The position numbers and the translations under genes were made by a program. 57,098 bases of DNA from G020354085 sp964629975 (lineage in GTDB: Bacteria; Pseudomonadota; Gammaproteobacteria; Acidiferrobacterales; Sulfurifustaceae), in NCBI GenBank assembly GCA_964629975.1, contig CAZVUN010000003.1, forward strand, positions 1 to 57,098. Reading direction: 5' to 3'. Shown in pieces: positions 17,212 through 25,341 of the stretch (positions within the stretch are counted from its first letter, which is position 1; every line of letters starts with the position of its first letter). The notes below the pieces were generated by a model. The model had not been told where the DNA came from, searched no databases, and worked only from the letters and a program-made list of their open reading frames with translations.

Positions 17212-18435
17212 ATGAATCCGGAACAGGCCAAGAACTATCTGCACAGCCTCCTCAAGGCGATGTTCGCCAAGAAGGCCTCGGACTTGTTTCTGTCGAACGA
17301 CTTTCCGCCGTCGATGAAGATCGACGGCAAGATGACCCCGGTCGCGCCGCAAAAGCTCACCCCGGTGCACACCCGCGCGCTCGCCGACGCCGCCATGAAC
17401 GATAAGCAGCGCGCCGAGTTCGAGGTGGAGAAGGAGTGCAACTTCGCCATCAGTCTCGACGGTGTCGGGCGCTTCCGCGTCAACGTATTCATGCAGCAGG
17501 GCCATGTCGGCATGGTGCTGCGCACCATCACCACGCAGATACCGAAGTTCGACGATCTCAGGCTGCCCGCGGTGCTGAAGGACGTGGCGCTCACCAAGCG
17601 CGGCCTGGTAATCCTGGTCGGCGGCACCGGCTCGGGCAAGTCGACCTCGCTCGCCGCCATGATCGACCACCGCAACGAGATGAGCCACGGCCACATCATC
17701 ACCATCGAGGACCCGGTCGAGTACGTGCACAAGAACAAGAACTGTCTCATCACGCACCGCGAGGTCGGCAGCGACACCAACAACTGGTTCGCCGCGCTCA
17801 AGAACACCCTGCGTCAGGCGCCGGACGTGATCCTGATCGGTGAGATCCGCGACCGCGAAACCATGGAATACGCGATCGCCTTCGCCGAGACCGGCCACCT
17901 GGCGATGGCCACGCTGCACGCCAACAGCGCCAACCAGGCCCTCGACCGCATCATCAACTTCTTCCCCGAGGAGCGCCGCCAGCAGCTGCTCATGGACCTG
18001 TCGCTCAATTTGAAGGCCGTGGTCTCGCAGCGCCTGGTGCCGCGCGCCGACGGCCAGGGGCGGCGCGCGGCCATCGAGATCCTGCTCAACACGCCGTTCG
18101 TGTCCGACCTCATCTTCAAGGGCGAGGTGCACGCGCTCAAGGAGCAGATGGCCAAGGCCAAGGAACAGGGCATGCAGACCTTCGACCAGGCGCTGTTCGA
18201 CCTGTACGAGGCCGGCGAGATCAGCTACGAGGACGCGCTGCGCAACGCCGATTCGATCAACGAGCTCAAGCTCGCCATCAAGCTCAACAGCAAGCGCACG
18301 CGCGCCGACGACACCCGCCCCAAGGTTGAGCTGAGCCTGCACGAGGAGAAAAAGGAACCCGAGCCCGCGGCGGTACCCTTCGCCCGGCCGCAACCGGCGG
18401 TACCGGTGCCGCCGACGGCGCCCCGTCCGCAGTAG
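17212..18435 (+). CDS. pilU: PilT/PilU-type retraction ATPase, second PilU paralogue
   Basis: 407 residues. Walker A GGTGSGKSTSL lies near residue 137, followed by an Asp box (IITIEDPVEYVH), Walker B (DVILIGEIRDRETM) and a His box (TGHLAMATLHANSAN). Closest in wording to the PilU at 42152: both share the NKCLITxREVG region, a IINFFPEE/DxRRQQLLMDLSLNLKA stretch and GMQTFDQ. It has a proline-rich C-terminal tail of about 45 residues that the other copy lacks. PilU assists PilT in retracting type IV pili. The gene is isolated, 25 kb from pilT, and convergent with the VWA gene. A CTATACT lies 56 bases upstream, without a convincing -35. Confidence 0.9.
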   Translation: MNPEQAKNYLHSLLKAMFAKKASDLFLSNDFPPSMKIDGKMTPVAPQKLTPVHTRALADAAMNDKQRAEFEVEKECNFAISLDGVGRFRVNVFMQQGHVGMVLRTITTQIPKFDDLRLPAVLKDVALTKRGLVILVGGTGSGKSTSLAAMIDHRNEMSHGHIITIEDPVEYVHKNKNCLITHREVGSDTNNWFAALKNTLRQAPDVILIGEIRDRETMEYAIAFAETGHLAMATLHANSANQALDRIINFFPEERRQQLLMDLSLNLKAVVSQRLVPRADGQGRRAAIEILLNTPFVSDLIFKGEVHALKEQMAKAKEQGMQTFDQALFDLYEAGEISYEDALRNADSINELKLAIKLNSKRTRADDTRPKVELSLHEEKKEPEPAAVPFARPQPAVPVPPTAPRPQ

Positions 18436-18469
18436 ACCGCAGGCCGCCGCCGCAACGGGCAGCCGTCGC

Positions 18470-20593
18470 TCACGACGTCAGCCGCCGATAGATATCCGGC
18501 ACCTTGAGCGGCAGCTTGCGCACGTCGTCAATGATGACGTAGTGCGCGGCGCCGTACATGTGCGGCAGGTAGTCGCGTGCCTCGCGGTCGATGGTGATGC
18601 AGAAGGAGTGCACGCCCGTGCGCTTGGCCTCGATCAGCGCCTGGCGCGTGTCCTCGATGCCGTACTGCCCGCGGTAGCCGTCGTGGTAATCGTCGGGCTT
18701 GCCGTCGGACAGCGTGATCAGCAGCTTGGTGCGCGCCTCGACCTCGTTCAGCAGCGAGGTCAGGTGGCGGATGGCAAAGCCCATGCGAGTGTATTCCTGC
18801 GGGCGGATGCCGCTGATGCGCGCGCGCACCTCGGCGTTGTACGGCTCACCGAAACGCTTGATGCGGTACAGCTCGCAGCGCTTGCGCGTCACACCGGAGA
18901 AGCCGTAGATCGCGTAGCGGTCGCCCAGCGCCTCCAGGGCCTCGCACAGCAGCACCAGCGCCTCGCGCTCGGCGTCGTTGATCCAGCCCTTGGTCGAGCC
19001 GCTCATGTCGATCATGAAGGCCACCGCGATGTTGCGCTCGGCCCGGTGCATGCGGGTGAACAGGCGATCGCTCATCTCGTGCCCGTCGCGGGCGTCGGCA
19101 ATCGCCTCGATCAGCGCATCGATGTCGACCTCGTCGCCGTATTGCTGGCGCTTGAGCAGGCGGTTTTCGTCGCGCATCGCCTCGAACGTGCGCTTCAGGC
19201 GCGCCACCACGCCGCTGTGCCTGTCGAGCGCCTCGCGCACGAAGCTGTCGCGCACCGGGGTCACGTCCTTTTCGCGCATCGCGCACCAGTTCTTGCGGTA
19301 ATGCTGGCGGCCGAAGTCCCATTCGGGGAGCAGGGTGGCGCCCTCCTCGTGGTAGGTGCCCTTCCACACCTCGTCCGGGTCCTTCTGCCGCTCCTGGTAC
19401 AGGCCCGGGTCGTATTCGCCGTCGCCCGCCGCCACCAGGTACTCGGGCGGAATCTCGCCCAGATCGAGCTGGATGGAGGTGAGCAGCTGGCGCACGTCAT
19501 CGGGCGGTGCGATCGGCAGGCCGTCGAGCGTGAGCTCGAGGCCGGTGAGCTCATCGCGCGCGTCTTCGGCAAGCGCGAGCGCGAAGCGCGCCGGTTCCTC
19601 GGCGGGCTGTTCGGCGCGGCGCGGCTGGTGCTCTCTGGCGAGCTCGGCGAGCCTCACGCGCAGCAGCATCTTCTCGCGCGCCAGGCGCGCCGCCATGCAG
19701 GCGGCCACGGCCTCGGGACGCAATTCGCTCTGGAAGCAGAACTGCGGCGGCTGCGCGCGGCCGAGCGCCTGCGGCAGCAGTTGCAGGCTGCGGTCGAGCG
19801 TGGCGCCCGGATCGGCGAGTGCCTGCGCCAGAGGTTCCCAGCCGGCGGGCAACCGGTCCTGACCGAGCAGGCGGACGAGACGGCGCATCTCGCGGTGCAG
19901 GCCGGGCAGCTCGCGCGCGATGCACGCCTCCAGGCGCAGCGCCTCGAGCGCACCGAGCACGGCCAGGGCATGCGCCGTGTCGGCGTAGCCGGCCAGTGCC
20001 GCCGGCAAGTCGAGGCGCAAACCGCCAAAGCGCGTCTGCGCCCACATGAAGGTGACCAGCGCCTTGGCGAGCGTGAAGTTGTCCTGCGCACTGGGCATGC
20101 GCGCGATCACGGCCGGCAGGAACAGCGTCTCGCTGTCGGTGTACACGGCGTCGCCCTGCTGGATGCGCAACCGTCGCCCGGACAGGCCGTTGACGAACGT
20201 GACCAGGATGCCGTCGACGTCCTCGAGCAGTACCCCGGCGGTGTGCTCGTGATGCAGCTGCGCAAAATTCTCGACCCGCTCGATCACCAGCAGCGCCGGC
20301 CGCAGCCCGGCGCGGTCGTAGGTGTCCATGGCGTGCAGCGCCCAGGCCTCCAACAGGTGGCGGTCCATGCGTGCGAGCAAGGCCCCGGCGCGGCGCGCGA
20401 ACTGGAACGCGATCTCGATGTTGGTGGTGGCGATGCGCCGCACCCAGCCGAGCAGGAACTCCTGCTCGTCGCGCGGCCGGCACGCGAGCTCGGCGGCCAG
20501 CGGTTCGACGCGGTAGAAGGTGAACTCCACCTGCAGCCACTGCTCCAGCAGCCCGGTGATGGTATCGGCCGACAGTCGCTCGTCGAGGCTCAT
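18470..20593 (-). CDS. NorD/CbbO-like protein with von Willebrand A domain
   Basis: 707 residues. The C-terminal third is a von Willebrand factor A domain with a complete MIDAS start D529-M-S-G-S533 and a later LITLSDGKPDDYHDGYRG, the wording of NorD and CbbO proteins. The N-terminal two thirds is a helical region unlike other domains. Family members work with a MoxR-type AAA+ ATPase (NorQ, CbbQ) as metal-chelatase-like machines that activate nitric oxide reductase or Rubisco. No AAA+ gene, nor norBC or cbbLS, lies in this window. I chose ATG 20593 (MSLDERL); the frame continues upstream but reads into the next gene. The YkgJ-like gene lies 50 bases upstream on the same strand. Confidence 0.82.
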   Translation of the reverse strand: MSLDERLSADTITGLLEQWLQVEFTFYRVEPLAAELACRPRDEQEFLLGWVRRIATTNIEIAFQFARRAGALLARMDRHLLEAWALHAMDTYDRAGLRPALLVIERVENFAQLHHEHTAGVLLEDVDGILVTFVNGLSGRRLRIQQGDAVYTDSETLFLPAVIARMPSAQDNFTLAKALVTFMWAQTRFGGLRLDLPAALAGYADTAHALAVLGALEALRLEACIARELPGLHREMRRLVRLLGQDRLPAGWEPLAQALADPGATLDRSLQLLPQALGRAQPPQFCFQSELRPEAVAACMAARLAREKMLLRVRLAELAREHQPRRAEQPAEEPARFALALAEDARDELTGLELTLDGLPIAPPDDVRQLLTSIQLDLGEIPPEYLVAAGDGEYDPGLYQERQKDPDEVWKGTYHEEGATLLPEWDFGRQHYRKNWCAMREKDVTPVRDSFVREALDRHSGVVARLKRTFEAMRDENRLLKRQQYGDEVDIDALIEAIADARDGHEMSDRLFTRMHRAERNIAVAFMIDMSGSTKGWINDAEREALVLLCEALEALGDRYAIYGFSGVTRKRCELYRIKRFGEPYNAEVRARISGIRPQEYTRMGFAIRHLTSLLNEVEARTKLLITLSDGKPDDYHDGYRGQYGIEDTRQALIEAKRTGVHSFCITIDREARDYLPHMYGAAHYVIIDDVRKLPLKVPDIYRRLTS

Positions 20594-20642
20594 GGCTGCA
20601 TCAGGCAGCGGCGCGACCGGCCGCGCGCGTGGGCGCCCGCGG

Positions 20643-21563
20643 TCAGTCGATCTGGTTGTACTTGTCGTTCGGATCGACGCGCGTGCCTTCGATGGGTCCG
20701 ACCTTGGCGGCGATCTCATCGAGCATCGCCTCGCGCTCCTTCTTGCGGGCCAGGCGTTTCTCGAGTGCATCCGGTTTGATCGCGATCGACATCTCGTTGA
20801 ACATCACCTGGCGTAGCAGGCGAAAGCCGAACTGCATGAGCGCGATGTCATCCGTGGCGATCTGCTGCTGCAAATCGGCGGGCAGGTCGTAGAGTTCGTT
20901 GAACGACGGACTGGTGACGAAGTCGCGGAACCGGTCGAGGTCGTAACAGGCCATGAAGAACAGCTGCAGGCTGCGCTGCGTGGGCTTGCCGACCGTGGGG
21001 CCCGAGGACTTCTTCTTGAGAATCAATTGGCGCCAGCCGCGCCCGTGCTCATCGTAGTCGGTGAGCCCTTGCTCCTTGCGGTAGTCGTCGATGGTGATCG
21101 GCCGTGGTTCATTGTGGCCGAGACAATGCGGTTCTTTGACCAGCGCATAACCGGTGGTGTCCGTGTACTCGTTTTGCTTGCGCATGCTGAGCAGCGCCAC
21201 GGGGTAATAGCGGCAGGCGGTGGGGCGATCCTCGTATACCGAGCAGCCCTCCGGCACCATGAACTGGCAAGCGGTGCCGTTCTCAACCGGCTTGAGCTTC
21301 ACGCCCGCGATCCCGCCTTTCTCCATCTCGTAGGGCTCGGTGTACTTCACCAGGAAGTCGCTCGAGCTCATCCCGAGGCGCTTCTTAAGGCGCAGGATGT
21401 CGTAGGGCGTGAGCGAGATGTCGATGTTCGAGCAGCACGCGTTCCAGCACGCGATGTCGCGGTGACAGCGGAAGTTGATGGTGGCGTTGCCCTCGATCAG
21501 CGCCGGCATCACCGGGCTTTTCGGAAACGGCGCCTCCGCGGGATCGATCTTGATGTCAGCCAT
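20643..21563 (-). CDS. YkgJ-family cysteine-cluster protein
   Basis: 306 residues. The cysteine pattern C33, C39, C43, C44 (FRCHRDIACWNACC) followed by CQFM, GCSVYEDRPTACRYYP and the later CLGH is that of the YkgJ/CxxCxxCC family, which is expected to bind a zinc or iron-sulfur centre. It is longer than the minimal family (about 120 residues). A C-terminal half without recognised motif contains many charged residues. Function is unknown. It lies just upstream of the VWA gene and downstream of yebC on the same strand, in a sulfur-oxidation neighbourhood. Start ATG 21563 with GAGAG-type spacing (cgagagttgctcc) upstream. Confidence 0.8.
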   Translation of the reverse strand: MADIKIDPAEAPFPKSPVMPALIEGNATINFRCHRDIACWNACCSNIDISLTPYDILRLKKRLGMSSSDFLVKYTEPYEMEKGGIAGVKLKPVENGTACQFMVPEGCSVYEDRPTACRYYPVALLSMRKQNEYTDTTGYALVKEPHCLGHNEPRPITIDDYRKEQGLTDYDEHGRGWRQLILKKKSSGPTVGKPTQRSLQLFFMACYDLDRFRDFVTSPSFNELYDLPADLQQQIATDDIALMQFGFRLLRQVMFNEMSIAIKPDALEKRLARKKEREAMLDEIAAKVGPIEGTRVDPNDKYNQID

Positions 21564-21729
21564 GGAGCAACTCTCGGGACACAGCGGGGATTTGCGGGCA
21601 GGCAGTGTAACGCGCCGCCGGGGGTGGTGTCTCGCTCAACCGCAGGAAAACCCCGGGATTTCCCCGATTCCCCGGGATTCCCCCCGCGCCGCTGGCAAGC
21701 GGTCCCGGCGGCTCGGGCAGCGGGCCGCG
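21564..21729. other. intergenic region with short GGGAATC repeats
   Basis: 166 bases between yebC and the YkgJ-like gene. It contains three close copies of a C-rich unit (CCCCGGGATT, CCCCGATT, CCCCGGGATT) at about 21652-21680 and a small hairpin CCGCTTGCCAGCGG on the minus strand at about 21689-21702. No gene was found. Confidence 0.45.
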
Positions 21730-22431
21730 TTATCCCGCCAGACCCGCGTAGATGTTCTGGACATCGTCGTCGGCATCGAGCTCGTTCAGGAACGCCTCGA
21801 CCTCGGCGCGCGCGGCGGCATCCAGCGTCAGCGGATTCTTCGCGCGGTAGCCCAGGCTCGCGGACTGCACGCTGAAGCCATGCGCGGGCAGGGCGCGCAC
21901 CACCGCATCCAGCTCGGTCGGCTCCGTATAGAACATCGTGGCGCCGCCCTCGGCCGGCTCGAAATCGCTCGCCCCGGCCTCGATGGCGGCGGTCTCCGGA
22001 TCGGCGTCCGCGGCCTGCGGGGTTGCCTCGATCATGCCGAGATAATCGAAATCCCAGGATACCGAACCGGACGTGCCCAGTTGTCCCTTGCGAAACAGGA
22101 TGCGCATGCTGGTCACGGTACGGTTTGGATTGTCGGTCAGGCACTCGACGATCACCGGCACGCGATGCGGCGCGAAACCCTCATACACGACCTTTTGAAA
22201 ATTCGCGCCCTCGGTATCGAGCCCCGCACCCTTCCTGATCGCGCGCTCGATATTGTCCTTCGGCATGGACGCCTTCTTCGCCTGCTCCACCGCCATGCGC
22301 AGGCGCGGATTCATGTCCGGATCGGCGCCGGCGCGCGCCGCGACCATGATCTCCTTCGCGAGCTTGGTAAAGATCTTGCCCTTGGCCGCCGCCGTCGTTT
22401 CCTTGATCTTGGTTTTCCACTGTGCGCCCAT
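21730..22431 (-). CDS. yebC: YebC/PmpR-family protein
   Basis: 233 residues beginning MGAQWKTKIKETTAAAKGKIFTKL-type, a common variant of the MAGHSKW start. Later landmarks are NPRLRMAVEQAKKASMPKDNIERAI and VYEGFAPHRVPVIVECLTDN. YebC proteins are DNA-binding regulators and, in recent work, translation factors that relieve ribosome stalling on proline runs. GAGGA lies 8 bases before the ATG. ruvC, which usually follows yebC in gammaproteobacteria, is absent; a YkgJ-like gene follows instead. The C-terminal part has a short acidic insertion (ADADPETAAIEAGASDFEPAEGG) typical of the family's beta-domain. Confidence 0.95.
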   Translation of the reverse strand: MGAQWKTKIKETTAAAKGKIFTKLAKEIMVAARAGADPDMNPRLRMAVEQAKKASMPKDNIERAIRKGAGLDTEGANFQKVVYEGFAPHRVPVIVECLTDNPNRTVTSMRILFRKGQLGTSGSVSWDFDYLGMIEATPQAADADPETAAIEAGASDFEPAEGGATMFYTEPTELDAVVRALPAHGFSVQSASLGYRAKNPLTLDAAARAEVEAFLNELDADDDVQNIYAGLAG

Positions 22432-22442
22432 GTCCACATCCT

Positions 22443-22606
22443 CTATTCGCCGTCTTGCGGCCCGACCCAGAAGTACGGATTGTAAGCCACCTCCCACAGA
22501 TGGCCATCGGGGTCTTTGAAGTAACCGCTGTACCCCCTGGAACGCATTCTGCGGTTTCTTTACCAGCGTCGCGCCGGCCGCGACCGCCTCGGGTTCTGCT
22601 CTACAT
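22443..22606 (-). pseudogene. VOC/glyoxalase-family gene remnant
   Basis: A 3' fragment only. The last part reads GYSGYFKDPDGHLWEVAYN then PYFWVGPQDGE and a TAG stop, the standard C-terminus of vicinal-oxygen-chelate proteins. The preceding part reads AEPEAVAAGATLVKKPQNAF in a different frame. The frame break lies in the run CAGGGGG (near 22535). The 5' two thirds of the gene is missing; upstream is the aprA terminator. The stop overlaps the ribosome-binding site of yebC. Confidence 0.8.
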
Positions 22607-22615
22607 TGTGCGCCC

Positions 22616-22662
22616 AAGGCGCACAAAAAAAGAAAAGGCCGGGCACCTTTCGGCGCCCGGCC
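22616..22662 (-). terminator. intrinsic terminator of the apr transcript
   Basis: Read on the minus strand, GGCCGGGC and GCCCGGCC (outer limits 22662 and 22637) form a perfect 8-bp stem around GCCGAAAGGT, followed by TTTTCTTTTTTT. A second small palindrome TGTGCGCC-TTG-GGCGCACA follows at once. It lies 28 bases after the aprA stop. A textbook rho-independent terminator. Confidence 0.92.
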
Positions 22663-22690
22663 CCAATTTGCTGCGAGCTAGCGGCTCAGC

Positions 22691-24712
22691 TTAGTGGGCA
22701 GCAGCCTTGAACAGCTTCGACTTGTCCACGATATCCACGTGGGCGCGCTTGAAGCAGGTCCACTTGTGGGTGGTCTTGTCGTAGATGGAATTGACGAAGC
22801 ACTTCCAGTTCTTCTCGTCGACAAAGTTCTTGTCGGAGCGATAGTAGAAGCCGGGGTAGCGGCTCTCTTCGCGGAACTGGATGTGCTTCATGTGGGCCTC
22901 GGCCGTGAGGATGCGGTGGTAGTTCTCCCACGCGCGCAGCAGCTCGTGCAGGTCCTTGGCACGCATCTTCTGGGCGTCTTCCTTGAGGTACTCGAGCTTC
23001 TCTTCCGCCACCTTCAGCATCTTGTCGTTGGTGGTGTAGTAGGTCGCCACGCCGGCCACATACTCGTCCATGATCTTCTGCAGGCGGAACTGCAGCATCT
23101 TGGGCGTGATGTAGTTCGGGTTGACGTCGATGGCCGTGGTGTAGTTCTTGTGCTGCAGGTAGTTCTTCACCGGCTTCCAGATGAGGTCGGCGATCTCCTG
23201 GGCCGTCTCGGAGAACTCGGGCTTCAGGTCCTTGTTGTCCACGCAGTACTGGACCATGGCCTTCGCGGCGATGCGGCCTTCGGCGTGCGAGCCGGACGAG
23301 AACTTGTGGCCCGAGGCGCCCACGCCGTCACCGGCGGTGAACAGACCCTTGACCGTGGTCATCGAACGGTAGCCCCAGCTCCAGCCCTGCGGCAGGTGTG
23401 CCGGGATCTTGTCCTTCTCCGGATGATCTTCGGTGGTCGGCGCGCCGAGGTCGGTCGGACCCGACACCCAGATGCCGCAGCAGCCGGAGTGGCTGCCCAG
23501 CAGGTACGGCTCGGTCGGCATCAGCTCGGAGTTCTTCTTCTCCGGCTCGATGTTCTCACCGACCCAGATGCCGCACTGGCCGACGCACATGTCGAGGAAG
23601 TCTTCCCAGGCTTCCGCCTCGAGGTGCTTCACTTCGCGCGGCGAGAGGGTTTCCTTCAGCTTGGCGAGCGCCGTGACGGTGTCCATGTAGATCGGACCGC
23701 GGCCTTCCTTCATCTCCTTGAGCATCAGGTGGTTGCGCAGGCACGAGGCCGGCACCGCGGCCTGACCGTACGGCGGGTAGTCGTTGAGCAGTTCCTTGTT
23801 CTTGACCATGTAGACTTCGCCGTTCGAATTCACGGCCTGGGCCTTGAACAGCAGGAACCACGCGCCGACCGGGCCATAACCGTCCTTGAAGCGCGCCGGC
23901 ACGAAGCGGTTTTCCATCATGGTGAGCTCGGCGCCGGCCTCGGCGGCCATGGCGTAGGTCGAGCCCGCGTTCCACACCGGATACCAGGCGCGGCCCGTGC
24001 CTTCACCGACCGAACGCGGACGGAAGATGTTCACGCAGCCACCGGCGGCCAGCAGGATGGCCTTGGCCTTGTAGATCACGATCTTGTTGTCGCGCACCGA
24101 AAAGCCGGCGGCCCCGGCGATGCGGTTCTTGTCGTTCTTGTCGTTGATCAGGTGAACGATGAAGATGCGCTCCTGGATGCGGTCCATGCCGAGCGCCTTC
24201 TTGGCGGCTTCGGCGACGATCCACTTGTAGGACTCGCCGTTGATCATGATCTGCCACTTGCCGGAGCGCACCGGCTTGCCGCCGTCCTTCAGGGCCGGCA
24301 GGCCCTTCGAGCCGTCGTGACGCTCGCCGTTCTCGTCGGTCTTCCAGATCGGCAGACCCCACTCCTCGAACAGGTGCACGGAGTCATCGACGTGACGGCC
24401 GAGGTCGTAGGCCAGGTCGTCGCGCGTGATGCCCATCAGGTCGTTCGAGACCATGCGCGCGTAGTCCGCCGGGTCCTGCTCCTTGCCGATGTAGGTGTTG
24501 ATCGCCGACAGACCCTGGGCGACGGCGCCGGAACGGTCGAGCGCGGCCTTGTCCACCAGCTTGATCTTGAGGTCGATGCCCTTCTCGGCCTTGGCGGCCT
24601 CGGCCCAGCGCACGATCTCGTACGCCGCGCCGCAACAGGCCATGCCACCGCCGATCAGGAGGATGTCGACCTCTTCCTGAACGATTTCGGGATTTTCAAA
24701 AGTACCAGCCAT
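22691..24712 (-). CDS. aprA: adenylylsulfate reductase alpha subunit AprA
   Basis: 673 residues. This is the FAD subunit of APS reductase, which in sulfur oxidisers runs in reverse: sulfite plus AMP gives APS and two electrons. The dinucleotide-binding start VDILLIGGGMACCGAAYEI and the SGAVAQGLSAINTYIGKEQ region are diagnostic of AprA. Later landmarks are ILLAAGGCVNIFRPRSVGEG and a C-terminal LRAWENYHRILTAEAHMKHI. Codon use is less extreme than in the neighbours, as in highly expressed genes. It lies 41 bases after aprB and ends at a strong terminator. No qmoABC or aprM electron-transfer gene flanks it here. Confidence 0.97.
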   Translation of the reverse strand: MAGTFENPEIVQEEVDILLIGGGMACCGAAYEIVRWAEAAKAEKGIDLKIKLVDKAALDRSGAVAQGLSAINTYIGKEQDPADYARMVSNDLMGITRDDLAYDLGRHVDDSVHLFEEWGLPIWKTDENGERHDGSKGLPALKDGGKPVRSGKWQIMINGESYKWIVAEAAKKALGMDRIQERIFIVHLINDKNDKNRIAGAAGFSVRDNKIVIYKAKAILLAAGGCVNIFRPRSVGEGTGRAWYPVWNAGSTYAMAAEAGAELTMMENRFVPARFKDGYGPVGAWFLLFKAQAVNSNGEVYMVKNKELLNDYPPYGQAAVPASCLRNHLMLKEMKEGRGPIYMDTVTALAKLKETLSPREVKHLEAEAWEDFLDMCVGQCGIWVGENIEPEKKNSELMPTEPYLLGSHSGCCGIWVSGPTDLGAPTTEDHPEKDKIPAHLPQGWSWGYRSMTTVKGLFTAGDGVGASGHKFSSGSHAEGRIAAKAMVQYCVDNKDLKPEFSETAQEIADLIWKPVKNYLQHKNYTTAIDVNPNYITPKMLQFRLQKIMDEYVAGVATYYTTNDKMLKVAEEKLEYLKEDAQKMRAKDLHELLRAWENYHRILTAEAHMKHIQFREESRYPGFYYRSDKNFVDEKNWKCFVNSIYDKTTHKWTCFKRAHVDIVDKSKLFKAAAH

Positions 24713-24753
24713 TGTCTTATTCCTCGAATGAGTAAACGTTCGCCGGATCCGGA

Positions 24754-25242
24754 TTACTTCTTGCGGATCAGCTCAGCCGGATTGCCGGCGCGATAGCCCT
24801 TGGTGAAGCCGCCGTCGGCCGTGCCGGTGAAGAAACCGGCGCTGGCGATATCGGCGAACTTGGCGGCCGGCTTGCCCTCGTACGGCTTGATCGAGCCTTC
24901 CGGGGTGGTGCGGATCGGGAACTTGAAGCGCTTCATGGTGCCGTTGCGGAACTTGATGGTCCACATGATCGAGTCGGTGCCACGCAGCGGCTGCACCATG
25001 CCGCCCAAGGGCACGATGTCGGCGTAGTGACGCGCTTCGATCGCCTGCTGCGGGCAGATCTTCACGCAGCTGTAGCACTCCCAGCACTGCTCCGGCTCCT
25101 GGTTGAAGGCCTTCATCGCGTGCCCGGTCTCGGAGCCGTCCTTGTCGAGCTTCATCAGGTCGTGCGGGCAGATGTACATGCAAGCGGTCTTGTCTTGACC
25201 CTTGCAGCCATCGCACTTGTCGGTACGAACATAAGTTGGCAT
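24754..25242 (-). CDS. aprB: adenylylsulfate reductase beta subunit AprB
   Basis: 162 residues. Two 4Fe-4S clusters are bound by C10, C13, C21, C25 and by C53, C56, C59, C63 (CDGCKGQDKTACMYICP; CWECYSCVKICP). The C-terminal extension that wraps around AprA (WTIKFRNGTMKRFKFPIRTT, GSIKPYEGKP) is complete. Start ATG 25242 follows GGAGAG. AprB carries electrons from the FAD of AprA to a membrane acceptor. It is cotranscribed with aprA and probably partly with sat. Confidence 0.97.
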   Translation of the reverse strand: MPTYVRTDKCDGCKGQDKTACMYICPHDLMKLDKDGSETGHAMKAFNQEPEQCWECYSCVKICPQQAIEARHYADIVPLGGMVQPLRGTDSIMWTIKFRNGTMKRFKFPIRTTPEGSIKPYEGKPAAKFADIASAGFFTGTADGGFTKGYRAGNPAELIRKK

Positions 25243-25301
25243 GTGTGCTCTCCGTTTTTTCAAAGTTAACTGCGGTACGAAACTGCTACTCCAGACTCCA
25301 G

Positions 25302-25333
25302 AAAAACTGCGCGGACCCGGGGAGGTCCGCGCA
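25302..25333 (-). terminator. hairpin between sat and aprB
   Basis: On the minus strand TGCGCGGACC and GGTCCGCGCA form a perfect 10-bp stem around TCCCCG, followed by GTTTTTC. It looks like an intrinsic terminator 8 bases beyond the sat stop. It may end most sat transcripts or attenuate read-through into aprBA. Confidence 0.8.
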
Positions 25334-25341
25334 CGAAAGGA

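Noticed and set aside
18542..20779. Long open frame opposite the VWA gene
   Set aside because: Same reason: it mirrors a recognised gene and has no ribosome-binding site.
22694..24796. Long open frame on the plus strand opposite aprA (about 700 codons)
   Set aside because: It is the mirror of a high-GC coding sequence. AprA on the other strand has every family motif, and the plus-strand product shows no motif and has skewed composition.
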